From: JAFARE01 sp963777285
GTDB taxonomy: Bacteria; Chloroflexota; Dormibacteria; Aeolococcales; Aeolococcaceae
Reading direction: 5' to 3'
NCBI GenBank assembly: GCA_963777285.1
Contig: CAVZPR010000002.1
Coordinates: forward strand, 434,001 to 498,000
Length of the DNA stretch: 64,000 bases
Below the pieces are notes generated by a model that was not told the origin of the DNA, made no database searches, and saw only the letters and a list, made by a program, of their open reading frames with translations. Of this stretch, positions 17,875-25,967 are shown in pieces (position 1 is the first letter of the stretch; each line of letters starts with the position of its first letter). The position numbers and the translations under genes were made by a program.

Positions 17875-19305
17875 ATGCCACGAGCCAAAGACGACACAAG
17901 CGAAACCGCCGCCGACGACACCGAGGCCACAGAAGAGGCCGAGGACGGCGACGTCGAGATCGACGTCATCGACGAGGACGACGAGACCCGCGGCGACGCC
18001 GTCGCGGACGACGACGAGGACGACGATGACGAGGACGACGACGCGGAGGAGGACACCCCGCCGGCGCCTCAGCCGGTCGCCGTCGTCCCCGCGCCGGTGC
18101 CGCCGCCCGTGTCCCGCCCCCAGCCGGGGCGGCCGCCCAGCGCACGCGAGGAGCCCCCGCCACCTTTCGCCACCGGAGAGCGGGTGATCCTGATACAGAA
18201 CACGCGACCCCGCACCGGCACCCCCATCGGCGACTACTCGGTGGGCGCCACCGGGAGGGTCGAGACGGTGCTGAGCCAGACGGCGATCGTCCGATTCGAC
18301 CTGTCGCCCGACATCAAGGAGGTGGTGGCCTTCACCTGCTTGAAGTCAGCGGAGACGCCGGAGCGTGCGGCCGAGTTGCTGCGTCTGATGCTCGAGCCGC
18401 GCCAGGCGCAGCCGGACCGCCTGCGAGCCGCGCCGCAACCGGCGACTGATGGCGCCGCGACCGAACGGCGGCCCGCGGCGACCCCGAGCCTGCCGGCCGG
18501 CCGCACGGCGGCGGCAGGGACCGCAACCCCGACGCCACGGCAGCTGGCGATCCAGCCCTCGCGCCCCGAGCCGTCGCACACGCCGGCGACGGCAACGGCG
18601 CCCGCTCGCGGTGCGCCGGCGGCTGCCTCCGCGACGCGGGCTGACGCCAAGCCGGCGCGTGACGTGGCGACGGCGGCCGTGCGGCCTCGGGCGGCAGCCG
18701 TCGCATCTGCCAAGGCGGCGAAGCCCGCCGCCAGGCCCAAGGCCGCTGCGGCGCCCGCCAAAGCGGCGGCGTCGAAGCGGGGTGCGGCCACGCGGCTCAA
18801 GGCCGCCGGGAAGGCCACGGCCAAGCCGGCGGCCAAGCCGGTTGCGAAGACCACGGCCAGGGCGGCGGCGAATGCGGCGCCCAAGAAACCGGCCAAGCCG
18901 GCCGCGAAATCCCAGGTGGCGTCCCGAGCCCGAACGCAGGTGAAGCCGGCGCCCAAGCCAGCACGGCCGGCCGGCGCGGCGCGGAAAGCGGCGGGGACGT
19001 CCCGCCCGGCAAAGAAGGCTGCTGCCACCCGCAGGCCCGCCGCCAAACCTGCGGCGCGAGCCGCCAAGCCTGCCGCGCGGTCTGCAAAGCCGGCGGCACG
19101 CAAGGCGACGCCGCACAAGCCGGCCACGCGAAAGACCGCGGCGCGCAAGCCGGCCGCGGCGGCGCGGCCCAAGAGCTCCGCTGCCCAGAAGGCCAAGGCG
19201 AACGCGAAAAAGGCGGTGGCCAGTGCCAAGCCGGCGGCTCGAGCCAAAGCGCCGGCACGGAGCGGCAAGCCCTCGGGGCGCACCACGGCCGGCCGGCGGC
19301 GCTGA
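17875..19305 (+). CDS. Bipolar protein: acidic N-terminus, SH3/KOW-like core, histone-H1-like Lys/Ala/Pro tail
   Basis: The 476-residue protein has three distinct parts. Residues 1-65 are extremely acidic (runs such as DDDEDDDDEDDDAEED). Residues 66-100 are Pro-rich. Residues ~100-180 contain a small globular segment, GERVILIQNTRPRTGTPIG...VGATGRVETVLSQTAIVRFD, resembling an SH3/KOW-type barrel. From ~230 to the end the chain is low-complexity Ala/Lys/Pro/Arg with repeated AKPAAK- and AARKPA-like units, as in histone H1 tails and the tails of some high-GC HU or topoisomerase proteins. It is probably a nucleic-acid-binding protein in which the acidic arm could shield the basic tail. The ATG at 17875 starts the acidic arm. 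No family assigned; the low-complexity coding is long and real-looking. Confidence 0.72.
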   Translation: MPRAKDDTSETAADDTEATEEAEDGDVEIDVIDEDDETRGDAVADDDEDDDDEDDDAEEDTPPAPQPVAVVPAPVPPPVSRPQPGRPPSAREEPPPPFATGERVILIQNTRPRTGTPIGDYSVGATGRVETVLSQTAIVRFDLSPDIKEVVAFTCLKSAETPERAAELLRLMLEPRQAQPDRLRAAPQPATDGAATERRPAATPSLPAGRTAAAGTATPTPRQLAIQPSRPEPSHTPATATAPARGAPAAASATRADAKPARDVATAAVRPRAAAVASAKAAKPAARPKAAAAPAKAAASKRGAATRLKAAGKATAKPAAKPVAKTTARAAANAAPKKPAKPAAKSQVASRARTQVKPAPKPARPAGAARKAAGTSRPAKKAAATRRPAAKPAARAAKPAARSAKPAARKATPHKPATRKTAARKPAAAARPKSSAAQKAKANAKKAVASAKPAARAKAPARSGKPSGRTTAGRRR

Positions 19306-19312
19306 ACGCGAC

Positions 19313-19999
19313 CTACGGGTACACCCCGCGGTACGGCGCCGGGAGCAGCGCCGCGATGCGGCGGGCGATGCCGTCCGCCACGGCCTGATCGTTGGGGCGC
19401 CCCGCGGGAGTCTCGACCTCGAAGGGTTTGCCGAACCTGACGGTCACCGGCACGCGCCGCGGAAAGCTGCGGCCACGTCCCAGCGCGGCCTCGGTTCCCG
19501 TGATGGCGACGGGCAGCAGGGGCGCTCGCGACCGCCGCGCCAGAAAGCCGACGCCGGCCTCGGCACGCTTCATTCCTGGGGCCGCGGCGCGCGTTCCTTC
19601 GAGAAAGATGACGAGGCGTCCTCCGTGCGCGAGGATGCCAAGAGACGTGCGCAGTGCCCAGCGGTCGGCCGTGCCGCGATCCACGGGAAAGCAGTTGCAC
19701 CCGGCCAGCACCCAGGCCACTGCGGGATTGGTGAACAGCTCGCGCTTGGCCATGCAGAACATTGCGCCGCGCACGTATCCGCCGAACAGGAAAGGGTCGA
19801 TGTTGCTCAGGTGGTTGCACACCAGCAGCAGCGGTCCCGCTGCAGGAAGGTTGTCGAGACCTTCGAAGGTGAGGCCCTTGCCGAACCAGGTGCGCAGCAC
19901 GGCGCGGCTCATGGCGGAAACGGCGTGGTAGCGCAAGGGGCGGCGTCCGTCACGGCGCACTGGAAAGTCGCTCGGAAAGCCGCGCAGCGCGTCTGCCAC
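19313..19999 (-). CDS. 1-acyl-sn-glycerol-3-phosphate acyltransferase (PlsC family)
   Basis: The 228-residue LPLAT-fold acyltransferase has the catalytic NHLSNIDPF (H63-X4-D68) and the glycerophosphate-binding FLEGTRAA (the usual FPEGTRS with Leu for Pro), then GVGFLARRSRAPLLPVAI. It would acylate lysophosphatidic acid to phosphatidic acid at the membrane, or a related lyso-lipid. Start ATG 19999; a later Met at residue 30 would still include the motifs. It is 8 bp from the convergent histone-like gene. Confidence 0.88.
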   Translation of the reverse strand: MADALRGFPSDFPVRRDGRRPLRYHAVSAMSRAVLRTWFGKGLTFEGLDNLPAAGPLLLVCNHLSNIDPFLFGGYVRGAMFCMAKRELFTNPAVAWVLAGCNCFPVDRGTADRWALRTSLGILAHGGRLVIFLEGTRAAAPGMKRAEAGVGFLARRSRAPLLPVAITGTEAALGRGRSFPRRVPVTVRFGKPFEVETPAGRPNDQAVADGIARRIAALLPAPYRGVYP

Positions 20000-20052
20000 G
20001 AGCGCGCATGGTAGGGCGTGCGGTCAGCGCCGCCTACAATCGCCGGCGACCG

Positions 20053-20123
20053 GCCCCCTTAGCTCATCGGTAGAGCAGCCGGCTTTTAACCGGTTGAGGG
20101 AGGTTCGACTCCTCCAGGGGGCA
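20053..20123 (+). tRNA. tRNA-Lys (anticodon TTT)
   Basis: A complete 71-nt cloverleaf is visible. Acceptor GCCCCCT pairs with AGGGGGC, the D stem is GCTC/GAGC, and the anticodon stem GCCGG/CCGGT encloses loop CTTTTAA with anticodon TTT. The variable loop is 4 nt, and T stem GGAGG/CCTCC encloses TTCGACT. Discriminator A is followed by CAC, so the CCA end is not fully encoded. No protein gene overlaps it. Confidence 0.96.
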
Positions 20124-20186
20124 CACAAAGGAACCCGAACGGCTGGGCTTCTACTCGCCGCCGGGCCACGTCCCGGTGAGCAATGA

Positions 20187-20360
20187 TCCCGGCACGGAGA
20201 TCTTGTGGTTCACCCCAGCGAAGAGCTGCGCACAGCCGAGGCGGTAATGATGAAGATCATGGCGTCGATGGAGAAAGGTGTACGGCTTAAGGCGAGGAAG
20301 TGCGCGCCTTATGCTGCCGCACCGAGCGGTAAGAGAACTCGCCTGCTGAACGGCGCATGA
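20187..20360 (+). pseudogene. Possible YciI-family remnant after tRNA-Lys
   Basis: The 354 bases between the tRNA and the oxidoreductase hold no complete gene. A short open frame here encodes PSEELRTAEAVMM and MEKGVRLKARKCAP then SGKRTRLLNG. That pattern resembles the first half of YciI/DGPF proteins (acidic helix, KAGVLLxGEGLxPS, GxRVRF.GG) but lacks its start and second half. A following 33-codon frame (20358-20459) shows no similarity I can recognise. A real YciI-type gene lies 1.1 kb downstream, so this may be a decayed duplicate. Base composition is visibly less GC-rich than the neighbouring genes. Weak call. Confidence 0.35.
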
Positions 20361-20477
20361 ACGAGGATACCGGAGGTAGCCCGTGGCGGTACGCCCTGGC
20401 CTTTAGGCACGACGCCGACATGGAAGTAGATGCGGATGGCCTCAATACGCTCACATGAGCTGGCCTGCGGTGTCACG

Positions 20478-21434
20478 ATGAAGGCGGTCGTTTACGATCG
20501 GTACGGGCCTCCGGATGTTCTTCGGATCGCGGATGTGGAGCAACCCATCCCCAAGGCCGATGAGGTCCTCATTCGGGTGCATGCCACGACGGTGAGCCGC
20601 ACCGACACCGGACTGCGCAGCGCAGAGTTGTTCGTGTCCCGCTTCGTCACGGGCCTTCGCCGGCCGAAGCGCAGAATCCTCGGCAGTGATCTGGCCGGCG
20701 AGATTGAGGCTGCCGGTCCGGCGGTCACGGGGTTCACGCCCGGTGACCGCGTGTTCGGCCTCAAGCCGTGGAAGTTCGGCGCGCATGCGGAGTTCATCTG
20801 CATGCAGGAGAGCGCTGCGCTGGCTCACATCCCCGCGGGGATGCCCTTTGATGAGGCGGCAGCGGTCCCCGACGGAGCCCTCCTAGCGCTGAACGCGCTG
20901 CGGCCGGTGGCGCTCAGGGAGGGTCAGCGGATCCTCGTATATGGCGCATCCGGTTCCATCGGCAGCGCGGGCGTGCAGCTGGCGAGAGCCTTCGGAGCTG
21001 CCGTCACGGCTGTGTGCACCACAAAGGACTTCGAGATCATGAGATCACTCGGCGCCGATGAGGTGATCGACTACAGGCAGGAAGATTGCACGAAGAACGG
21101 CCGAACGTACGACGCCATCTTCGACGCGGTCGGCAAGCTGTCCTTCACGCAGTGCAAGGATTCCTTGAAGCGTGGAGGGGTCTACGCTGCGACCGATCAC
21201 ATGCAGAACCTGATCCTGGACATGTGGACGAGGCGCCTGGGTAACAAGAGAGTGGTGTTCCCGATACCTCCGCGATTCAAGAAGTCGGACATGGTCTTTC
21301 TCAAGGAGCTGATCGAGGCCGGCAAATACAGAGCGGTCATCGATCGGCGGTACCGGGTCGAGCAGGTGGTGGAAGCGACCCGGTACGTTGAGACGAAGCA
21401 GAAGACCGGCAATGTCGTCCTAACGATGGGCTGA
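20478..21434 (+). CDS. NAD(P)-dependent alcohol dehydrogenase / quinone oxidoreductase (MDR family)
   Basis: The 318-residue medium-chain dehydrogenase/reductase starts at ATG 20478 (MKAVVYDRYGPPDVLRIADV). The GroES-like half has GSDLAGEIEAAGPAVTGFTPGDRVFG, and the Rossmann half has ILVYGASGSIGSAGVQLARAFGA and GADEVIDYRQED. The Cys ligands of a structural or catalytic zinc are absent, placing it with zinc-free quinone-oxidoreductase-type enzymes that reduce activated C=C or quinones. Substrate unknown. It is flanked by YciI-like sequences in a less GC-rich patch, which hints at a transferred or recently assembled segment. Confidence 0.85.
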   Translation: MKAVVYDRYGPPDVLRIADVEQPIPKADEVLIRVHATTVSRTDTGLRSAELFVSRFVTGLRRPKRRILGSDLAGEIEAAGPAVTGFTPGDRVFGLKPWKFGAHAEFICMQESAALAHIPAGMPFDEAAAVPDGALLALNALRPVALREGQRILVYGASGSIGSAGVQLARAFGAAVTAVCTTKDFEIMRSLGADEVIDYRQEDCTKNGRTYDAIFDAVGKLSFTQCKDSLKRGGVYAATDHMQNLILDMWTRRLGNKRVVFPIPPRFKKSDMVFLKELIEAGKYRAVIDRRYRVEQVVEATRYVETKQKTGNVVLTMG

Positions 21435-21507
21435 GCACAGCCCGGCCACCCTGTCGCTTAAGACGAGGAGCAGAGAGGTCATCAGGAGACCCGGCGCTGG
21501 AGGACAC

Positions 21508-21843
21508 ATGAAATTCGTAACGATTGGATATGGCGATCGCGAGGGCTACGAGCGCACCGACCCGACCATACGAGATGCCGCGCACGACCATGACGCGCGA
21601 CTGCAGAGCGAAGGAGCCGTCATGGGAATCGCCGGCGAGCCGGTATGTGTGCGGAACCACGACGCCGCTGCGGTCGAAACGGAGAGCGGTCCCTTCATGA
21701 GCTCGGCGCTGCCCATCGCCGGCTTTGCGGTGATCGAGGCTGCCACCATCGCGGAGGCAGTGGAGATCGCCTCGCGAACCCCCTGCGCTGTTGCTCACGG
21801 TGTCGTCGAGGTATGGCCGCTCGAACAGGCGCCATCGGCGTGA
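21508..21843 (+). CDS. YciI family (DGPF-like) protein
   Basis: The 111-residue ferredoxin-like alpha/beta protein has a C-terminal half typical of the YciI family: GPFMSSALPIAGFAVIEAATIAEAVEIASRTP, where GPF and the helix-forming EA..A motif are diagnostic, ending VVEVWPLE. The N-terminal MKFVTIGYGDREGY matches the first strand. YciI proteins are small, often fused or linked to sigma factors, and their biochemical role is mostly unknown. It starts 73 bp after the oxidoreductase on the same strand. The next 190 bp to 22033 show nothing I can name. Confidence 0.75.
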   Translation: MKFVTIGYGDREGYERTDPTIRDAAHDHDARLQSEGAVMGIAGEPVCVRNHDAAAVETESGPFMSSALPIAGFAVIEAATIAEAVEIASRTPCAVAHGVVEVWPLEQAPSA

Positions 21844-22033
21844 GATTCGGCGTCGTTCAGCTCAACCGATGTTGATAACCGGCCCGGCCACGATCGGCAG
21901 GGGTTCGTACGGCATCAAGCCGGGTGTACGTCCCGTCACACCGAGAAGCGACCGCTGATCACCAGCTGGCGGCCGACGTCAACCAGCCTCCCCCGTTCCG
22001 GTACTTTTGCTGGTCCCGCAGGGGGCAGCAGCG

Positions 22034-24673
22034 TCACGACTCGCTGTGCTGCCGGCGGCGGCGGTACACGACCAGTCCGCCGGCGGCTCCGACCACGAGC
22101 AGCGCAGGCGTCCAGGGCACTTCCGGCGCGGGCGTTCCGCCCTGCGGCGGCACCGCTCCGTAGCCCAGCTGGTAGTCGCAGTTGGGCCCACCCGTGTCCA
22201 CCTTCTCCAGGAATCCGCCGACCGCGGGCACGCCCACCTCGATGTCGGTCTCACCTGATGGACCCTGCAGGATCGCACCGCTGGCGGGATTGCCGACGTT
22301 GGCCACGGGCACGTCGATCTCGACAACACCGTTGTGGCCGGGCGTGAATGATCCCGTGTCCGTGTTGACGTTGTTGTAGCTGTGCTCCGTGCCGGTGACG
22401 GTCACGGTGCCGTCACCGTACGCCGGTCCCGAGATGTTCGGGCTGGTGACCTGCGCGTTGGCAAAGTAGGTGGTGGCGCCGTACGTCCACAGCATGTACC
22501 ACTCGTCAGCGGCGGCGCCGGTGGGCACCGTCTCACTGAGATTGTCGATGGTCAGCAGCACACGGAGGGTGCTCCCGCTGAGCACGATGTTGCCCTTCAA
22601 CAGCGTGAGCTGCGGGTCCGAGTTGCCCAGCAGATCCGTCGCCACGTGCGCCGGGTTGTCCCAGAGGTCGCTGGTCTGCGTGCACGTCTGTCCCATGCAG
22701 GCGACGAGCCCCGGTTGGCCGCAGTCGCGCGGCGCCGGAGCCGTGACGTCGTCGGTGACCGTGTCGCAGTTGGACACGCCGTCGATGTCCTTGGTCAGGT
22801 TGCAGACGTCCGGTGCGCCGAGGCCCGACACGAAATCCCATCCCGACGGGTCCGCGGGCAAGCTCACCGTCGCGCTCGTGGTGCGCGGCAGGCTGCAGTA
22901 CACGCCGTCGCACGTCGACGGGCTGGTGGTCGTCTCGTTGCCGACGTCGAAGAACGCGGTGGGATCCTCGCCGGTGTCCTGACCCACCTGGTACAGCGAG
23001 TCGTCGGCGAAGCCGTTGGTGACGTACCCGTGATTGGTGAGTGACGTGGCCGCCTGCACGCGCGCCCACATCCCCATCCACAGGGGTGACGCGAGGCTGG
23101 TGCCGCCGCCCGGCTGGTCCGACAGGCCGCCTGCCGTGATGGCGTAGCCGTTGCTGACGACGTCACCGGACTGCGCGGTCACGTCGGGTATGCCGCGACA
23201 CGGCGTCGGCGATGCGTAGGGCGTGCCGTCGGGCTGCGACAGACAGTCGGTGTTGTCGAGGAAGGCGATGCCATGTTGGTACGCCGGCTCGGGGATGTAC
23301 AGCGTGTCACCACCGCCGGTGTGCGTCCACGCGGTCTCCACGGCGCGTGTGGCGTTGGAAGCCGGCGGCGTATCGCTGTTCGGGGTCGTGTAGAGCACCG
23401 TGCCGCCGACTGCGACGACGTATGGGCTGGACGCGGGATAGTTGGTCTCGGGGTAGCCCTGGTTGAGGACTCCGTTCCCCGCGCCGATCACCGCCGCATA
23501 GACGACCGGGCAGGACGATCCCGTGTCACCGGTCGACGAGAAGAGCGTCTTGCCCTGCAGCGTCGCCTGCTGCAGCGTGTTCTCCGATTCCGACGTGAAC
23601 ATCACGCCGGCCGTGCCGGCGAGGCCGCCGAAGCCACCGACTCCGGTGCCGCCACCCGTGGCGGCGCTGGTCGGATCTTCTTCGCATTCACCGAAGGACG
23701 CGTTGGCCTCCATCAGCTGCGGCGCCAACTCGAAGGCGGCGAAGTCCGTCTCCACGGAGGAGTCGGTGAGGTCATTGGCGAAGATCCACGTCTCCCCGTA
23801 GGCCTTCGGCGCCATGCCGGTGGACGCCTGTGAGTCGATGTCCCATTCCTCCGAACCCGATGTGTCGGAGAAGGTGTCACCGATCGCCGCGATCGTGACC
23901 GGAATCTTGGGCAGGCCGTACTCCGTCTCGAACTTGCGCAGGTCGTCGAGCGGACCCTGCACCGCGCCCTCGCCGAGCACCGCCATTTGCTGCCCCTGGC
24001 CAAAGTTCGACGTGGAGCTGCTCAGGTCGGTGGGCTGGTCATACGTCGACCACAGGTCCTGCGGCGTGGTCAGGCCGGTGCAGTACGTCGCGCAGGGTCC
24101 GGACTGGAATGTGTGCGACGCCAGAAAGCTGTTGAGGCCGATGACGCCGGCGATGTCGAGCCCGGCGGGCACCGTGGGCCCGTTGACGTTGGCGTAGAAG
24201 GTCTTGCCCAGAGCCGTGTACTGGTTCATGGCGACTGAGAACGTCTGCTCCGCCTGAACCGCCGTCCCCTGCAGCAGCAGGTACTCGCGCGTGCTGCCGG
24301 CGAAGATCGCCTGGAGCCCGTCGCGAGTCGCCCAGCCGACGATCTGGGCGAACGTGGCTTTGGGCAGGCCGAACTGGGCGACGACCTCCTGAGCGCTGAG
24401 GTATTGGTGATACCGCGGGTTTCCCGGCGTGTGGATCGCCTGGTAGGCCGCGTTCTGCGCAGCGGCGTGCGGGTTGCTCATCGTGATGCCGATCTGCACC
24501 GGGGTCGACGGCGGCAGCGGCGACGCCGTCAGGCTGGCGATGCCGGGAAGCACGTCTGTGGTCAGCACCTCCGTGGTCGATGCCGACACGACCGACCCCG
24601 GCACGGTAGCGAGCGCCGCGATCACCGCACCGCCGAAGGCGGCCGCGCTCCATCTGCCCAGCTTGTTGCGCAA
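22034..24673 (-). CDS. Secreted S53 (sedolisin/kumamolisin-type) serine-carboxyl peptidase with C-terminal anchor
   Basis: The ~879-residue protein has a signal peptide (RNKLGRW, a hydrophobic stretch to VSAS). A pro-kumamolisin activation domain follows (ITMSNPHAAAQNAAYQ, HTPGNPRYHQYLSAQEVVAQFG). The catalytic S53 domain has Glu/Asp in SEEWDIDSQ, the oxyanion Asp in FSSTGDTGSSC and the nucleophile Ser in GGGTSLASPLW; GWDFVSGLGAPD matches the calcium site. A further ~270-residue extension ends in the helix PALLVVGAAGGLVVY and RRRR, a membrane or wall-sorting tail. TTG 24673 is preferred: GGGAGAGG lies just upstream and it places the signal peptide at the N-terminus. The upstream ATG 24832 would add 53 non-family residues. 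S53 enzymes usually act at acidic pH outside the cell. Confidence 0.9.
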   Translation of the reverse strand: MRNKLGRWSAAAFGGAVIAALATVPGSVVSASTTEVLTTDVLPGIASLTASPLPPSTPVQIGITMSNPHAAAQNAAYQAIHTPGNPRYHQYLSAQEVVAQFGLPKATFAQIVGWATRDGLQAIFAGSTREYLLLQGTAVQAEQTFSVAMNQYTALGKTFYANVNGPTVPAGLDIAGVIGLNSFLASHTFQSGPCATYCTGLTTPQDLWSTYDQPTDLSSSTSNFGQGQQMAVLGEGAVQGPLDDLRKFETEYGLPKIPVTIAAIGDTFSDTSGSEEWDIDSQASTGMAPKAYGETWIFANDLTDSSVETDFAAFELAPQLMEANASFGECEEDPTSAATGGGTGVGGFGGLAGTAGVMFTSESENTLQQATLQGKTLFSSTGDTGSSCPVVYAAVIGAGNGVLNQGYPETNYPASSPYVVAVGGTVLYTTPNSDTPPASNATRAVETAWTHTGGGDTLYIPEPAYQHGIAFLDNTDCLSQPDGTPYASPTPCRGIPDVTAQSGDVVSNGYAITAGGLSDQPGGGTSLASPLWMGMWARVQAATSLTNHGYVTNGFADDSLYQVGQDTGEDPTAFFDVGNETTTSPSTCDGVYCSLPRTTSATVSLPADPSGWDFVSGLGAPDVCNLTKDIDGVSNCDTVTDDVTAPAPRDCGQPGLVACMGQTCTQTSDLWDNPAHVATDLLGNSDPQLTLLKGNIVLSGSTLRVLLTIDNLSETVPTGAAADEWYMLWTYGATTYFANAQVTSPNISGPAYGDGTVTVTGTEHSYNNVNTDTGSFTPGHNGVVEIDVPVANVGNPASGAILQGPSGETDIEVGVPAVGGFLEKVDTGGPNCDYQLGYGAVPPQGGTPAPEVPWTPALLVVGAAGGLVVYRRRRQHSES

Positions 24674-24911
24674 CTTGCCTCTCCCGAATTCCTTCCCGAC
24701 CGACCCCTCCCGGGGCCAGGCGCGCCTGATCCTACATGCCCTCCAACGGACTGCACATGGAAACCTTGCGCTCACCGCCCCCGAGGATGGGAAGCCGCTC
24801 TGCTCGCGCGGGCGGGACACACCGGACCTCAACTCGCGCCGATGACTGGCGGCAGGTTCGCGCGTCTACGCATGCGGACACGCTTCGGACGGATCGGTTA
24901 GGAGGCCGGCG

Positions 24912-25112
24912 GTGGGAGAGATCAGGGTTCACGAGTTCATCACGCTCGACGACCCTTCATGAACGACACCACCAAGTACGTCGTCTCGTCGACGCTGCAA
25001 ACGACCGCCTGGCGGAACTCGGTGATCGCGGGCCGCTACGACTCTGCGGCTATCGAGCGGCTGAAGGGCGGCGTGGACGGGGGACTCTACGTCAGCGGCA
25101 GCGTTGCGGCAG
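24912..25112 (+). pseudogene. Dihydrofolate-reductase-like (RibD C-terminal family) remnant, internally deleted
   Basis: A strong ribosome site (AGGAGG, 24902-24907 region) precedes GTG 24912, which encodes GEIRVHEFITLDDPS and stops at 24960. Overlapping that stop, ATG 24959 encodes NDTTKYVVSSTLQTTAW then IERLKGGVDGGLYVSGSVA. In DHFR/RibD-C family proteins the first segment is the N-terminal strand (VxEFxSLDG) and the second is the NxxPKYVVSxTL...LK...GGDLxVxGS region about 65 residues later. The intervening part and the C-terminal third are missing. The remnant ends against the convergent VOC gene. The 24674-24911 stretch upstream holds the peptidase promoter region and nothing else I recognise. 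Confidence 0.7.
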
Positions 25113-25529
25113 CTACTGCGGCTGCGACGCCGCGGGCCACTGCTGCAGCGTCCAGAGATTGCCGTCGGGATCCTCGAAATAGGAGTAGAGGACTCCACCC
25201 ATGTTGTCCACGTCGCTGAGGTGCGCGCCGCGAGCGATGAGCGCCGCGCGAGACGCCTCCATGTCGGCGACGACGAGGTGCAGTCCCTTCACGCTTCCTG
25301 GCGTCATGTCGGTGATCGGACCCATGCCGGTTCCGAAAACGATCGCGCACCCGGACCCGGGTGGCGTGAACTGGATCACGCGCATCGTCTCGGTCACCTG
25401 CGTGTCATGCAGGTTGCCGAACCCGATGCGCTGGTAGAACTCCTTGGCGCGCTCCACGTCGGAGACGGGAATCGGCACCAGCTCGAGTCGCATGTCGGGA
25501 ACGGGTGGTAGCGCAGCGTCGTCCGCCAT
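25113..25529 (-). CDS. VOC family protein (glyoxalase/dioxygenase-like)
   Basis: The 138-residue protein has two betaalphabetabetabeta modules: LELVPIPVSDVERAKEFYQRIGF opens the first and GLHLVVADMEASRAALIARGAH the second, closing with YSYFEDPDGNLWTLQQWP. The EDPDGN turn and Glu are typical metal-site positions. Family members include glyoxalases, antibiotic-binding proteins and dioxygenases, and the substrate cannot be inferred. ATG 25529 (ADDAALPPVPDMR) is preferred over the more upstream ATG 25589, whose extra residues are not family-like. Confidence 0.85.
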   Translation of the reverse strand: MADDAALPPVPDMRLELVPIPVSDVERAKEFYQRIGFGNLHDTQVTETMRVIQFTPPGSGCAIVFGTGMGPITDMTPGSVKGLHLVVADMEASRAALIARGAHLSDVDNMGGVLYSYFEDPDGNLWTLQQWPAASQPQ

Positions 25530-25646
25530 TGCCGATGCCCTCCGTGGTCGCGTGCTGACGGCGCTCAGGGTACGCGGCAGCCACGGCATCGCGGCTTGCC
25601 GACTGCGCTGCCGGGCAGGTCGTGCAGCGCTGCTCGCTGACGCGGT

Positions 25647-25940
25647 TCAGTGTTCGAGGCCGGCCAGCATGAGCACGAGGGCGACGCTGAGAAAGCCGAG
25701 GCACGCACAGATGCCCACGACGCCCGCGGCCGTGTGCGGGTGCTCCACGACGACCGGGTGGCCGTGCGGGCAGAAGCGAAGCTCGGGGTCGGCGATGTCA
25801 CCGCGCGGGTAGCGCAGGTCGCACGCCTCGCAGCGGTAGAAGACCCGGTCGCTCCGGCCCTGGAACACACGCGCGCCCAACCGGTCCGCCAGCAGCATCA
25901 GCAGGACCAGGAGACACAGAACGGAAGCGCCGAGAAGCAC
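25647..25940 (-). CDS. Small membrane protein with central Cys/His zinc-ribbon-like loop
   Basis: The 97-residue protein has an N-terminal hydrophobic helix (LLGASVLCLLVLLMLLA), a soluble middle with YRCEACDLRYPRGD and ELRFCPHGHPVVVEHPH, and a second helix (GVVGICACLGFLSVALVLML). The CxxC plus CPHGH arrangement could bind one zinc between two membrane anchors. I do not recognise the family. It begins 27 bp after the pyrD stop on the same strand and may be the last gene of the pyr operon or independent. Confidence 0.6.
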   Translation of the reverse strand: MLLGASVLCLLVLLMLLADRLGARVFQGRSDRVFYRCEACDLRYPRGDIADPELRFCPHGHPVVVEHPHTAAGVVGICACLGFLSVALVLMLAGLEH

Positions 25941-25967
25941 GGTCGATGCCCCTCCCAGATGGAAGCC

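Noticed and set aside
18234..19820. 528-codon minus-strand frame opposite the histone-like gene
   Set aside because: Its Ala/Gly/Arg-rich translation mirrors the Lys/Ala/Pro repeats and also crosses plsC; it has no independent start site or motif.
20100..22040. Integration (att) repeat of the tRNA-Lys 3' end
   Set aside because: I looked for a second GGTTCGACTCCTCC-like block downstream and saw none, and there is no integrase gene.
24674..24832. Upstream ATG 24832 as start of the S53 peptidase
   Set aside because: It would bury the signal peptide 53 residues in. TTG 24673 with a nearby GGGAGAGG places it correctly.
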